Shown here in pieces: positions 1 through 5,580 of a stretch of 9,877 nt of DNA; the first letter of the stretch is position 1; every line of letters starts with the position of its first letter. The notes below the pieces were generated by a model. It saw only the letters and a program-made list of their open reading frames with translations. It ran no database searches and was not told the DNA's origin. The position numbers and the translations under genes were made by a program. The stretch comes from DAOPXV01 sp035352535. Lineage in GTDB: Bacteria; Muiribacteriota; UBA9980. Location of the stretch: positions 1-9,877 of the forward strand of contig CAZJFS010000160.1 in NCBI GenBank assembly GCA_964545075.1, read 5' to 3'.

Positions 1-1509
1 GCGCAGCGTGCTGAAAAGCGACGCCAGGAAAGGCCTCGTGGTTTCCGGATTAATTACGAAATCGCAAAGGCCGCGCTGCGCGGCTTCATACGGATTGCAT
101 GTGACCTGTTCATATTTTTCAACAAGTTCTTTCTTTTTTGCCACGGGATCGGTAGAACCGTCTATATCTCTTTTAAATATAAGCGGAACCGCGCCGTCAG
201 CGCCCATTACCGCGATCTCCGCCTGAGGCCACGCCACTACGTAATCGGCTCCGAGGTCCTTGTTGCACATAGCGACGGACGCGCCGCCGTATGACTTTCT
301 GACGGTAAGGTTGATCTTGGGAACGGTGGCTTCCGAATAAGCGTACAAAAGTTTCGCTCCGTGCCTGATGATACCGCCGAATTCCTGGTTCTTTCCGGGT
401 AAAAATCCCGGCGTATCGACTATGGTCAATATAGGCATATTGAAGCTGTCGCAGAAGCGGATGAATCTGGCGGCTTTATCGGATGAGTTTATATCGAGGC
501 AGCCTGCCAGAACATTCGGCTGATTGGCGATTATACCTATAGCCTGTCCGGCGAGTCTTGCGAAACCGATTACCATATTCTGAGCGAACAGCGGCATTAC
601 TTCGTAAAATCCGCCATTATCAACAACGCGTCTGATAAGTTCGCGCATGTCGTAAGGCATTTTATTGTTCGTCGGAACGAGCGTATTCAAGGAAGAATCT
701 TTTCTGTTAATGTCGTCTTCGGTATCGACCTGCGGAGCGTCGTCGAGATTGTTCGAAGGAATGAAGCTTAAAAGTTCACGAATGCTCTTGAAGCATTCCA
801 GTTCGTTCTCGCAGATGAAATGGCCGTTTCCGGATATCGCGTTATGCGAATACGCGCCGCCGATCTCTTCAGCCGTAACATCTTCGGCCGTGACCGCTTT
901 AATTATCGATGGCCCGGTTATATACATCTGGCTGACCTTATTTACCATGAAAATAAAATCGGTGAGAGCGGGCGAATAAACGGCGCCGCCGGCGCATGGC
1001 CCGACGATGACCGATATCTGAGGGATAACGCCCGAGCAGCGAGTGTTTCTGAAAAATATCTGGCCGTAGCCGTGCAGCGAATCGACGCCTTCCTGAATGC
1101 GCGCGCCGCCCGAATCGTTTATGCCGATTATTGGAGCGCCGGTTTTAAGCGCCATATCCTGTATCTTGGTTATTTTCAAAGCGTGCATTTCGCCGAGCGA
1201 ACCGCCGAAAGCGGTAAAATCCTGTGAAAAAACGTAAACCAGCTTGCCGTTGACGTGGCCGTATCCGGTTACTACGCCTTCACCCGGAATCTCCTGTTTT
1301 TCCATGCCGAAATTATCGCATCTGTGGTGCACGAACATATCGGTTTCAACGAAGGACCCCTTGTCCAAAAGCAATTCTATTCTTTCACGCGCGGTAAGTT
1401 TACCCTTCTGATGTTGCTTTTCAGCGCGCTTGCCGTCCACGGCGTCCATAATGACTTCTTTTTTCTTATATAGGTCCTTAATGAGAGTTTCTATATTTCT
1501 CTCTGCCAT
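1..1509 (-). CDS. Acyl-CoA carboxyltransferase, methylmalonyl-CoA decarboxylase alpha / propionyl-CoA carboxylase beta type (3' end outside window)
   Basis: Carboxyltransferase subunit of a biotin-dependent acyl-CoA carboxylase or decarboxylase. It moves CO2 between biotin and propionyl-CoA/methylmalonyl-CoA in the cytoplasm, or at the membrane if part of a sodium-pumping decarboxylase. The 503 residues present form the two crotonase-like halves of the family. The N half carries NDSGGARIQEG (131-141) and GPCAGGAVYSPAL (170-182). The C half carries NQPNVLAGCLDINSSDK (329-345), VDTPGFLPG (364-372) and FGGIIRHGAKLLYAYSEATV. Relatives are about 510-520 residues, so only some 10-15 C-terminal residues and the stop lie beyond the left edge. 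The start is ATG at 1509 (MAERNIETLI), with AGG 7 nt upstream and the family's KLTARERI motif following at residues 37-44. It is transcribed from its own sigma-70 promoter. Choosing MmdA over PccB needs the genes beyond the edge: small decarboxylase subunits or a biotin carboxylase. Confidence 0.95.
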   Translation of the reverse strand, partial: MAERNIETLIKDLYKKKEVIMDAVDGKRAEKQHQKGKLTARERIELLLDKGSFVETDMFVHHRCDNFGMEKQEIPGEGVVTGYGHVNGKLVYVFSQDFTAFGGSLGEMHALKITKIQDMALKTGAPIIGINDSGGARIQEGVDSLHGYGQIFFRNTRCSGVIPQISVIVGPCAGGAVYSPALTDFIFMVNKVSQMYITGPSIIKAVTAEDVTAEEIGGAYSHNAISGNGHFICENELECFKSIRELLSFIPSNNLDDAPQVDTEDDINRKDSSLNTLVPTNNKMPYDMRELIRRVVDNGGFYEVMPLFAQNMVIGFARLAGQAIGIIANQPNVLAGCLDINSSDKAARFIRFCDSFNMPILTIVDTPGFLPGKNQEFGGIIRHGAKLLYAYSEATVPKINLTVRKSYGGASVAMCNKDLGADYVVAWPQAEIAVMGADGAVPLIFKRDIDGSTDPVAKKKELVEKYEQVTCNPYEAAQRGLCDFVINPETTRPFLASLFSTLR

Positions 1510-1570
1510 TTTTATACCTGCCCTTCCATTAATTTATTGTTTCCGGTTTTCCAAATTATTTTTTCGCATT

Positions 1571-1600
1571 ATTATACCCCAAATATGATTTGCATGTCAA
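1571..1600 (-). promoter_or_regulatory. Sigma-70 promoter of the carboxyltransferase gene
   Basis: On the minus strand a perfect TTGACA (-35, 1600-1595) and a perfect TATAAT (-10, 1576-1571) are separated by 18 bp. Transcription should begin near 1564, leaving a leader of about 55 nt that ends in GGAAGGGCAGG before the ATG at 1509. Both hexamers match the consensus completely, so constitutive, fairly strong expression is expected. No operator is evident. Confidence 0.85.
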
Positions 1601-1602
1601 AC

Positions 1603-1635
1603 AAAAAAAGAGCGCCTTTCAAAGCGCCCTTTTTT
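1603..1635 (-). terminator. Rho-independent terminator after the zinc-ribbon microprotein genes
   Basis: The minus strand reads GGGCGC - TTTGAAAG - GCGCTC followed by seven T. This is a six-pair stem (1629-1624 with 1615-1610) including one G-U pair. The other strand also has a T run, but there the same position is an A-C mismatch, so the hairpin is better formed in minus-strand RNA. It lies between the stop of the microprotein gene (1677) and the carboxyltransferase promoter. The T tract ends 2 bp before that promoter's -35 box. Confidence 0.8.
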
Positions 1636-1676
1636 ATATGGCTAAGCCATCAGAATATGCAGTTTTGGTTTTTATT

Positions 1677-1808
1677 CTAGTATGTTAAATCGAAGAACCA
1701 TGACTCGAGACCGTTTAAGAAAGTTTCGCCGCACTCGAGACATTCACACTGGTTGAAATGATACAATACCATTTCCGAACCGCAGCATTCGCATTTTAAA
1801 TTTTTCAT
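1677..1808 (-). CDS. Zinc-ribbon microprotein, 43 aa (downstream paralogue)
   Basis: A short gene encoding 43 residues, starting MKNLKCECCGSEM. Function is unrecognised. ATG at 1808 is preceded by a strong Shine-Dalgarno, GAGGTG, about 6 nt upstream; the stop is TAG. Two zinc knuckles are visible, C6-x2-C9-G and C23-x2-C26-G. Further cysteines lie at 8 and 21, and His17 sits in HFN. The C-terminus is aromatic (W37 F38 F39 ... Y43). The adjacent gene at 1954-2085 encodes a paralogue of exactly the same length. By my count 26 of 43 positions are identical, including both knuckles, HFN, CEC-ECG and WFF. Shared cysteines and conservative exchanges elsewhere (L/V, E/D) argue for real, selected proteins rather than chance ORFs. 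I see no convincing promoter immediately upstream, so it may be co-transcribed with the paralogue. A four-cysteine zinc (or rubredoxin-like iron) site is inferred. Confidence 0.8.
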   Translation of the reverse strand: MKNLKCECCGSEMVLYHFNQCECLECGETFLNGLESWFFDLTY

Positions 1809-1953
1809 TATATACACCTCTTTATTAAAAACGGCATTAAAAACATTATGCGGGCGGCCGTCGCACCCGGCATCCTTTTATTATGATTTTTCTTTAAATT
1901 TCTCTGGAATTTAATAGAACTGACAAAAAACGTTTAAAACAAGAATTTTACGT
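1809..1953 (-). other. Spacer between the two microprotein genes, with a GC-rich hairpin
   Basis: AT-rich spacer of 145 bp. A GC-rich patch at about 1850-1872 can fold on the minus strand as GCCG - GGTGCGA - CGGC, or alternatively as GGGTG - CGACGGC - CGCCC. It lies about 40-60 nt before the downstream ATG and has no T run directly after it, so it is not a normal terminator. It may act as an mRNA processing or stability element within a dicistronic transcript. I found no sigma-70 or sigma-54 promoter here with acceptable match and spacing; TTGTCA occurs but lacks a good -10. Confidence 0.35.
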
Positions 1954-1955
1954 TT
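1922..1955 (-). terminator. Weak AT-rich hairpin overlapping the stop of the upstream microprotein gene
   Basis: On the minus strand AAACGT (1955-1950, overlapping the stop codon) can pair with ACGTTT (1933-1928). An inner AAAA/TTTT pairing is also possible, and a short T run follows. The stem is almost entirely A-U apart from two C-G pairs, so it would be a leaky terminator at best. This would allow partial read-through into the downstream paralogue. Confidence 0.3.
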
Positions 1956-2085
1956 AGTACCTGTAAAAAAAGAACCACTGGTCAAGATCATCGACGAAGC
2001 GGCTTCCGCATTCGACGCATTCACAATAGTTGAAGTGATTTAATATCATATCAGAACCACATTTTTCACACTTTACGTTTTTCAT
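1954..2085 (-). CDS. Zinc-ribbon microprotein, 43 aa (promoter-proximal paralogue)
   Basis: Encodes 43 residues beginning MKNVKCEKCGSDM. ATG at 2085 follows a good Shine-Dalgarno (GAGGTGA, 2097-2091); the stop is TAA at 1956-1954. It has C6-x2-C9-G and C23-x2-C26-G knuckles with an extra C21 (CEC-ECG), a conserved HFN at 17-19 and a tail with WFF (37-39) ending in Tyr43. It matches the neighbouring 1677-1808 product at roughly 26 of 43 positions with no gap, which marks a tandem duplication. A sigma-54-type promoter lies 33-50 bp upstream of the start. Role unknown. The pattern, two CxxCG knuckles about 13 residues apart and nothing else, suits a free-standing metal-binding adaptor that contacts RNA, DNA or a protein partner. 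A rubredoxin-like redox role is less likely, because the typical CPxCG prolines and the family's longer length are absent. Confidence 0.8.
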   Translation of the reverse strand: MKNVKCEKCGSDMILNHFNYCECVECGSRFVDDLDQWFFFYRY

Positions 2086-2117
2086 AAATTTCACCTCACT
2101 CACTTCGCCAATTTTAA

Positions 2118-2135
2118 ATGCAATTTGCATGCCAA
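2118..2135 (-). promoter_or_regulatory. Sigma-54 (RpoN) -24/-12 promoter of the microprotein pair
   Basis: The minus strand reads TTGGCATGCAAATTGCAT. This fits the RpoN consensus YTGGCACGNNNNTTGCW with one mismatch (T for C in TGGCATG). The invariant GG (2133-2132) and GC (2121-2120) are separated by exactly 10 nt. The predicted start is near 2108, giving a leader of about 23 nt that contains the Shine-Dalgarno, which is a sensible layout. The core ATGCAA-A-TTGCAT is also a perfect 13-bp dyad, so a dimeric repressor site is an alternative reading. No sigma-70 promoter with proper spacing overlaps it. Confidence 0.6.
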
Positions 2136-2195
2136 CACGCCAAAAAGCCTTTAAACATTCGTTTTTATGTTTTTAGCACGCTTTTATGAAAACCA

Positions 2196-2235
2196 GTGCA
2201 GTATCATTAATGCACATTTTGCGTATTTTTTGCAC
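2196..2235. promoter_or_regulatory. Candidate upstream activator sites (GTGCA/TGCAC repeats)
   Basis: GTGCA at 2196-2200 and TGCAC at 2211-2215 form an inverted repeat with a 10-bp spacer. A second TGCAC lies at 2231-2235, exactly 20 bp (two helical turns) from the first. The dyad centre is about 97 bp upstream of the predicted sigma-54 start at 2108, the usual distance for enhancer-binding-protein sites. The flanking DNA is very AT-rich and could bend. Only the repeats and spacing are seen; binding is inferred. Confidence 0.4.
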
Positions 2236-2288
2236 ACTTGAAAGTAACCTATTTTAGTAAAAATTCACGATACGATTTGAAATACGGT

Positions 2289-2373
2289 TGGCATTTTGCG
2301 GTTTTGCCATCCACGAAGGTTATATAGGAACGGCGTTACCGCTTACCGGAAGCGACCGGCCGCGAGACGGCCC
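2289..2373 (+). ncRNA. Candidate structured leader RNA with consecutive hairpins
   Basis: A GC-rich island in AT-rich intergenic DNA. On the plus strand it can form TGGCA/TGCCA (2289-2293 with 2305-2309), CGG/CCG around CGTTA (2331-2341), CGCTT/AAGCG around ACCGG (2340-2354) and GGCCG/CGGCC around CGAGA (2358-2372). The second and third share two bases, so they are alternatives. The last ends one base before the ATG at 2374. The sequence does not match any riboswitch class I know by eye. Strand is assumed from the downstream genes. Confidence 0.3.
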
Positions 2374-2484
2374 ATGACAATCAAAAAACGGCTCCGGCAA
2401 ATTTTATTGTTTATTTTTTTAATATTATTGTTTATAATACTAACTATATTTCAATATCTTAGTAATCTTAAAAAGATGCCTTAA
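2374..2484 (+). CDS. Possible small single-span membrane protein, 36 aa
   Basis: Encodes 36 residues, MTIKKRLRQ followed by a purely hydrophobic stretch (about 10-26, rich in Leu, Ile and Phe) and a short polar tail ending NLKKMP. The basic N-terminus before the hydrophobic segment predicts one membrane span with the N-terminus inside the cell. The Shine-Dalgarno is poor: only GAG in the loop of a hairpin that ends just before the ATG, so initiation could depend on RNA folding. The reading frame extends upstream to a TTG at 2296, but that part is Arg-rich, looks like translated hairpin DNA, and is not used here. It precedes the anti-sigma/GNAT gene on the same strand by 80 bp. A chance frame through AT-rich DNA is a real alternative. 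Confidence 0.35.
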   Translation: MTIKKRLRQILLFIFLILLFIILTIFQYLSNLKKMP

Positions 2485-2499
2485 AAAGAAACTTGGTCG

Positions 2500-2522
2500 C
2501 CGCGCTTCATTAATTTGCGCGG
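2500..2522 (+). repeat. Inverted repeat upstream of the anti-sigma/GNAT gene
   Basis: CCGCGC (2500-2505) and GCGCGG (2517-2522) form a perfect six-pair stem around an 11-nt AT-rich loop. No T run follows on either strand, so it is not an evident terminator. It sits between the small membrane ORF and the ATG at 2565. It could be an operator, or a leader stem affecting the GAGG ribosome-binding site about 30 nt downstream. Confidence 0.4.
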
Positions 2523-2564
2523 ATGAAAATAAAAAGCGCATTTATTATTAAAACGAGGATAAAC

Positions 2565-4052
2565 ATGAAAAAAAACACCGTTAAGATAACCATCCCGGCG
2601 AAACTTCCTTATTTGCCGGCGGCTCTCGCCTTCTCCGCGGAACTTTCAAGGCTCGCCGGCTTCGATAAAAGTTCGGAAAACCAGATAAGGGTGGCCCTCG
2701 AGGAGATAATCACAAACGTTATACGCCATGGATTCGGCGACGTGGAAAAAGGCGACGTGGAAATAATATGCGAAGACGGCCATTCCGGAATAAGCTTCAT
2801 TGTTTATGACAGGGGAATGCCTTTCGACCCTTCCAAACTCCCGGAATATTCCCCTGAAAAGGCTACGCTTGATTCAGGGCTCGAAGGCCTCGGCACTTTT
2901 CTTGCCAAAAAGAACATGGACGAGATCGTTTATAGAAACCTCGGGCGCGAAGGCTATGCGATAACGCTTACTAAAAATTTGAAATCGAGCCACGTTGAAA
3001 AAATGTTCGCGGCGGACGAACTCGAAAGATATAATGACGCGCCCCGCTCCCGGGAAGAAACGAAACTTCCGGAATACACCATCCGCGAATTTCACGAAAC
3101 CGAAGCTATCGAAATTTCAAAATGCGCTTACAAGGCCTATGGCTACACTTACGACGATTATATCTACTACCCTGAAAAAATAACGTCCTACAATAAAGAT
3201 CACCTCATGTATTCGCTTGTAGCCGCGACTGATGAAAATATAGTGATGGGCCATTGCGCGGTTAAAAAGAACCTCGCTGAAGATATTATCGGTGAGCTCG
3301 GAGTCGCTTTCGTAAAACCGGAATATAGAGGCGGAGGCATATTCGTTAAAATGACGGAAGCCCTTTTTTCGAAATGCCGCGAGATAGGGCTCGCGGGAAC
3401 TTACGCCCGGTCGGTCACGAGCCACACCATATCCCAGAAAATATGCTTTAATTTCAATATGAAAGCATGCGCCATCCTTTTCGCGGCCTTTCCCGAAACA
3501 AATTTCAAGGGGCTGGCCGAGACGGCACCGCAGCGCGAAAGCGGCATAGTGTTCTATTTTCCATTCGCGGCGCGCGAAACCTATAACGTTTATCCCCCGG
3601 CGCGGCACCGCGCGGCCGTCGAAAAAATATACGCCAATCTCGGCATATCCGTGAAAATAAGTTCCGCGAAGGATGTCGCCGGGCTGAAGCTTTCCCGTAA
3701 CACCATTTCAAGTTCCACTACCCACAACGTTTTAAACTCCGCGCTGATCGAAATATCCTCATACGCTCCCGATACGGCCGCTATAATAAAACACAAGGTA
3801 AAGCAACTCTGCGTCGAGAAGATCGACGTCATATACATGCATCTCGACATTGAAAATCCTCACACGGAGAGTTTTTCGGAAGAATTTGAAAATTCCGGGT
3901 TCTTCTTCGCGGGAATATTGCCATGCGCGCTTAACGGCTACGACGCGTTGATACTTCAATACTTGAACAACGTAAACATCGACGCGGACCGTATAAATAT
4001 TTTCTCGGAAGACGGCCGTGAAATATTAAAATATATCAACAGCGTAAGATAG
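2565..4052 (+). CDS. RsbW-like anti-sigma ATPase domain fused to GNAT acetyltransferase domains
   Basis: A 495-residue multidomain protein. Residues 1-140 are a GHKL ATPase of the anti-sigma-factor/serine-kinase (RsbW, SpoIIAB) family. The N-box is VALEEIITNVIRHG (43-56, E47 and N51), the G1 box YDRGMPFDP (81-89, D82) and the G2 box GLEGLG (105-110). Residues about 170-315 are a GNAT N-acetyltransferase, with beta4 ELGVAFV and the acetyl-CoA loop YRGGGIF (254-260). Residues about 335-475 look like a second, degenerate GNAT half ending in GFFFAGILP (445-453) and LILQYLNN (462-469). Such proteins usually inhibit a sigma factor or sense a phosphorylated anti-anti-sigma partner; the acetyl acceptor is unknown. 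Start chosen at ATG 2565, with GAGG 6 nt upstream, over ATG 2523, which would add 14 residues and has no ribosome site. No STAS or PP2C partner gene is adjacent. No terminator is visible after its stop. Confidence 0.85.
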   Translation: MKKNTVKITIPAKLPYLPAALAFSAELSRLAGFDKSSENQIRVALEEIITNVIRHGFGDVEKGDVEIICEDGHSGISFIVYDRGMPFDPSKLPEYSPEKATLDSGLEGLGTFLAKKNMDEIVYRNLGREGYAITLTKNLKSSHVEKMFAADELERYNDAPRSREETKLPEYTIREFHETEAIEISKCAYKAYGYTYDDYIYYPEKITSYNKDHLMYSLVAATDENIVMGHCAVKKNLAEDIIGELGVAFVKPEYRGGGIFVKMTEALFSKCREIGLAGTYARSVTSHTISQKICFNFNMKACAILFAAFPETNFKGLAETAPQRESGIVFYFPFAARETYNVYPPARHRAAVEKIYANLGISVKISSAKDVAGLKLSRNTISSSTTHNVLNSALIEISSYAPDTAAIIKHKVKQLCVEKIDVIYMHLDIENPHTESFSEEFENSGFFFAGILPCALNGYDALILQYLNNVNIDADRINIFSEDGREILKYINSVR

Positions 4053-4073
4053 TGATGCTAATAAATTAAATAA

Positions 4074-4102
4074 TTGACAATATCTTTTGTTTATGGTACA
4101 AT
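4074..4102 (+). promoter_or_regulatory. Sigma-70 promoter of the TPR/cold-shock operon
   Basis: Perfect TTGACA (4074-4079), 17-bp spacer, TACAAT (4097-4102; one mismatch to TATAAT). The predicted start is near 4109, with a 29-nt leader containing AGAGG (4126-4130) 7 nt before the ATG at 4138. The leader is far shorter than the long thermosensing leader of cspA-type genes, so transcript-level cold regulation of that kind is not expected. Confidence 0.85.
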
Positions 4103-4137
4103 CACATTGATTTTAAAGCATTTTCAGAGGTTTTAAC

Positions 4138-5580
4138 ATGCCAAGAGGTAAATCGAAAAAAGCGGCCGAACTATTAGACGCCGGCCTTGACCATCTCCTT
4201 AATCAGAACGCTTCCGCCGCCCTTAAAGCTCTCAAGGAAGCTTATGAAGCGGAGCCGGAAAACGGAAAGATCGTTTCCGCGCTTGCGCTCTGCCATTCCA
4301 TATTAAACGACCGCCAGAGTGCGATAGAGCTTTATAAAAAAGCGATAGAACTGCTCCCCGAGGATACGAAAAATTATTACTGCCTCGGAAGGCTCTACAT
4401 GGAGGAAAACAAACAGGTCGAAGCGATGTCTGTGCTGTCCAACGGGATTTTCCGCTGCAAGGAAAAACTCAAGGATTCGCCGGAACTTGAAACCTACCTC
4501 GACCTCGCCAAAATTCACGCTTTCCAGTCGCAACACGACGAAAGCATCCTTACGCTTTTCAAGGCGCTCGCCATAAACGATAAGAACAGCGAAGTTTTTC
4601 GCATGATGGCGGAGGAATATTTCAACCTCTCGCTATACCGCGAATCCATAATAGAAGCCGAAAAGGCTATAAAGCTCAACGATCGGGATTCGGACGCGCT
4701 TTTATACATCGGACTTTCCTATCACAAATTAAATGTTATAGACCGAGCGTTGACATATTTCGGCAGGTCGCTCTCGATAAATCCCGACCAGCCCGAGCTC
4801 AAGTCCTTACACGACAAGCTCATCGAACTCAAAAGCCAGAACGGCCCCACCGTCGAGGAAACCATCTATAACGCGAAACCGGATAAAAAATATACCGGCG
4901 TCGTAAAATGGTTCAACGATGACAACGGCATAGGCTATATAAAAAGAAACGAAGATAACGCTGAAATATTCGTCCATTACCTCTCGATTGCGCGCGACGG
5001 CTATCAGAGCCTTTATGAAGGCGCGGAAGTCGAATTTTCCGCGGTGCCTTCTCATACCGGTCTAGTCGCGATAAACGTGCGCGACATATCGAAGGTCAAA
5101 CCCAAGATCAAGCACGGAAAAGTGAAATGGTTCGACGACGAACGCGGGGTCGGCGAAATACTTCTGGACGGCGGCGATACCGCCCTTGTCCATTATACCG
5201 CTATTCCCAGGGACGGCATAAAAACCCTCCGCCAGGGCGAACGCGTCGAATGCGAACTTTTTGAGAGCGAAAACGGACTTCAGGCCTTCAACGTCTGCGA
5301 CGAAAAAATTTCAGCTGAATCAGAAATGATCAACGAAGCCAGCGACACGAATAAATTCTCGGGCAAAATAAAATGGCTGGATAAAAATAAAAACATTGGA
5401 ATAATCGAGGAAATGCACGGCTCTTTTCAGGCCATTTTCAAGATATCCGAAGCGCTCGAGAACCACCCGCAGGCGAAATCGCTAAAAACCGGGACGAACG
5501 TACGCTTTGAAATATTAAACGTCGAGGCGCTGGAAAAAGAAAACATTAAAAAAGCCATAAATATAGAGGTTTTAAATTAA
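4138..5580 (+). CDS. TPR-repeat protein with three C-terminal cold-shock domains
   Basis: A 480-residue cytoplasmic protein. Residues about 10-235 are tetratricopeptide repeats; examples are ALALCHSILNDRQSAIELYKKAI (split over 48-70), YCLGRLYMEENKQVEA (81-96) and YIGLSYHKLNVIDRALTYFGRSLSINP (190-216). Residues 252-318 are a CspA-like OB fold with an RNP1-like NGIGYIKR (263-270) and RNP2 IFVHY (277-281). Residues 326-388 are a second copy starting GKVKWFDDERGVGEI, with RNP2-like ALVHY (349-353) but a weakened RNP1. Residues 407-478 are a third, much diverged copy (SGKIKWLDKNKNIG) lacking both RNP aromatic clusters. Cold-shock domains bind single-stranded RNA/DNA and TPRs bind proteins, so an RNA-linked adaptor is inferred. 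The decline from copy 1 to 3 suggests only the first is fully competent. It is the first gene of an operon whose second gene overlaps its stop by one base. Confidence 0.88.
   Translation: MPRGKSKKAAELLDAGLDHLLNQNASAALKALKEAYEAEPENGKIVSALALCHSILNDRQSAIELYKKAIELLPEDTKNYYCLGRLYMEENKQVEAMSVLSNGIFRCKEKLKDSPELETYLDLAKIHAFQSQHDESILTLFKALAINDKNSEVFRMMAEEYFNLSLYRESIIEAEKAIKLNDRDSDALLYIGLSYHKLNVIDRALTYFGRSLSINPDQPELKSLHDKLIELKSQNGPTVEETIYNAKPDKKYTGVVKWFNDDNGIGYIKRNEDNAEIFVHYLSIARDGYQSLYEGAEVEFSAVPSHTGLVAINVRDISKVKPKIKHGKVKWFDDERGVGEILLDGGDTALVHYTAIPRDGIKTLRQGERVECELFESENGLQAFNVCDEKISAESEMINEASDTNKFSGKIKWLDKNKNIGIIEEMHGSFQAIFKISEALENHPQAKSLKTGTNVRFEILNVEALEKENIKKAINIEVLN

Noticed and set aside
665..1473. 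Plus-strand open frames over the left gene (665-979, 820-1227, 1255-1473)
   Set aside because: They are antisense to the carboxyltransferase, which matches its family along its full length; their translations are Arg/Ser-rich and featureless.
1583..1600. Sigma-54 reading of the carboxyltransferase promoter (TTGACATGCAAATC)
   Set aside because: It lacks the invariant GG and the -12 GC at proper spacing; the perfect TTGACA/TATAAT pair explains it as sigma-70.
1850..1872. GC-rich hairpin between the microprotein genes as a terminator
   Set aside because: No T run follows on either strand at the base of the stem.
2296..2373. Extension of the small membrane ORF upstream to a TTG at 2296
   Set aside because: No ribosome site, and the added residues are Arg-rich translation of hairpin DNA.
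2289..2373. Hairpin region as a cyclic-di-GMP, fluoride or guanidine riboswitch
   Set aside because: The conserved core bases of those classes, as I know them, are not present; only generic stems are seen.
2523..2564. Longer start (ATG 2523) for the anti-sigma/GNAT protein
   Set aside because: It starts immediately after the GCGCGG stem with no Shine-Dalgarno, whereas ATG 2565 has GAGG at good spacing and gives the family's normal N-terminus.
3117..3608. 163-codon minus-strand frame inside the anti-sigma/GNAT gene
   Set aside because: Antisense shadow of a domain-supported gene; no motif or ribosome site.
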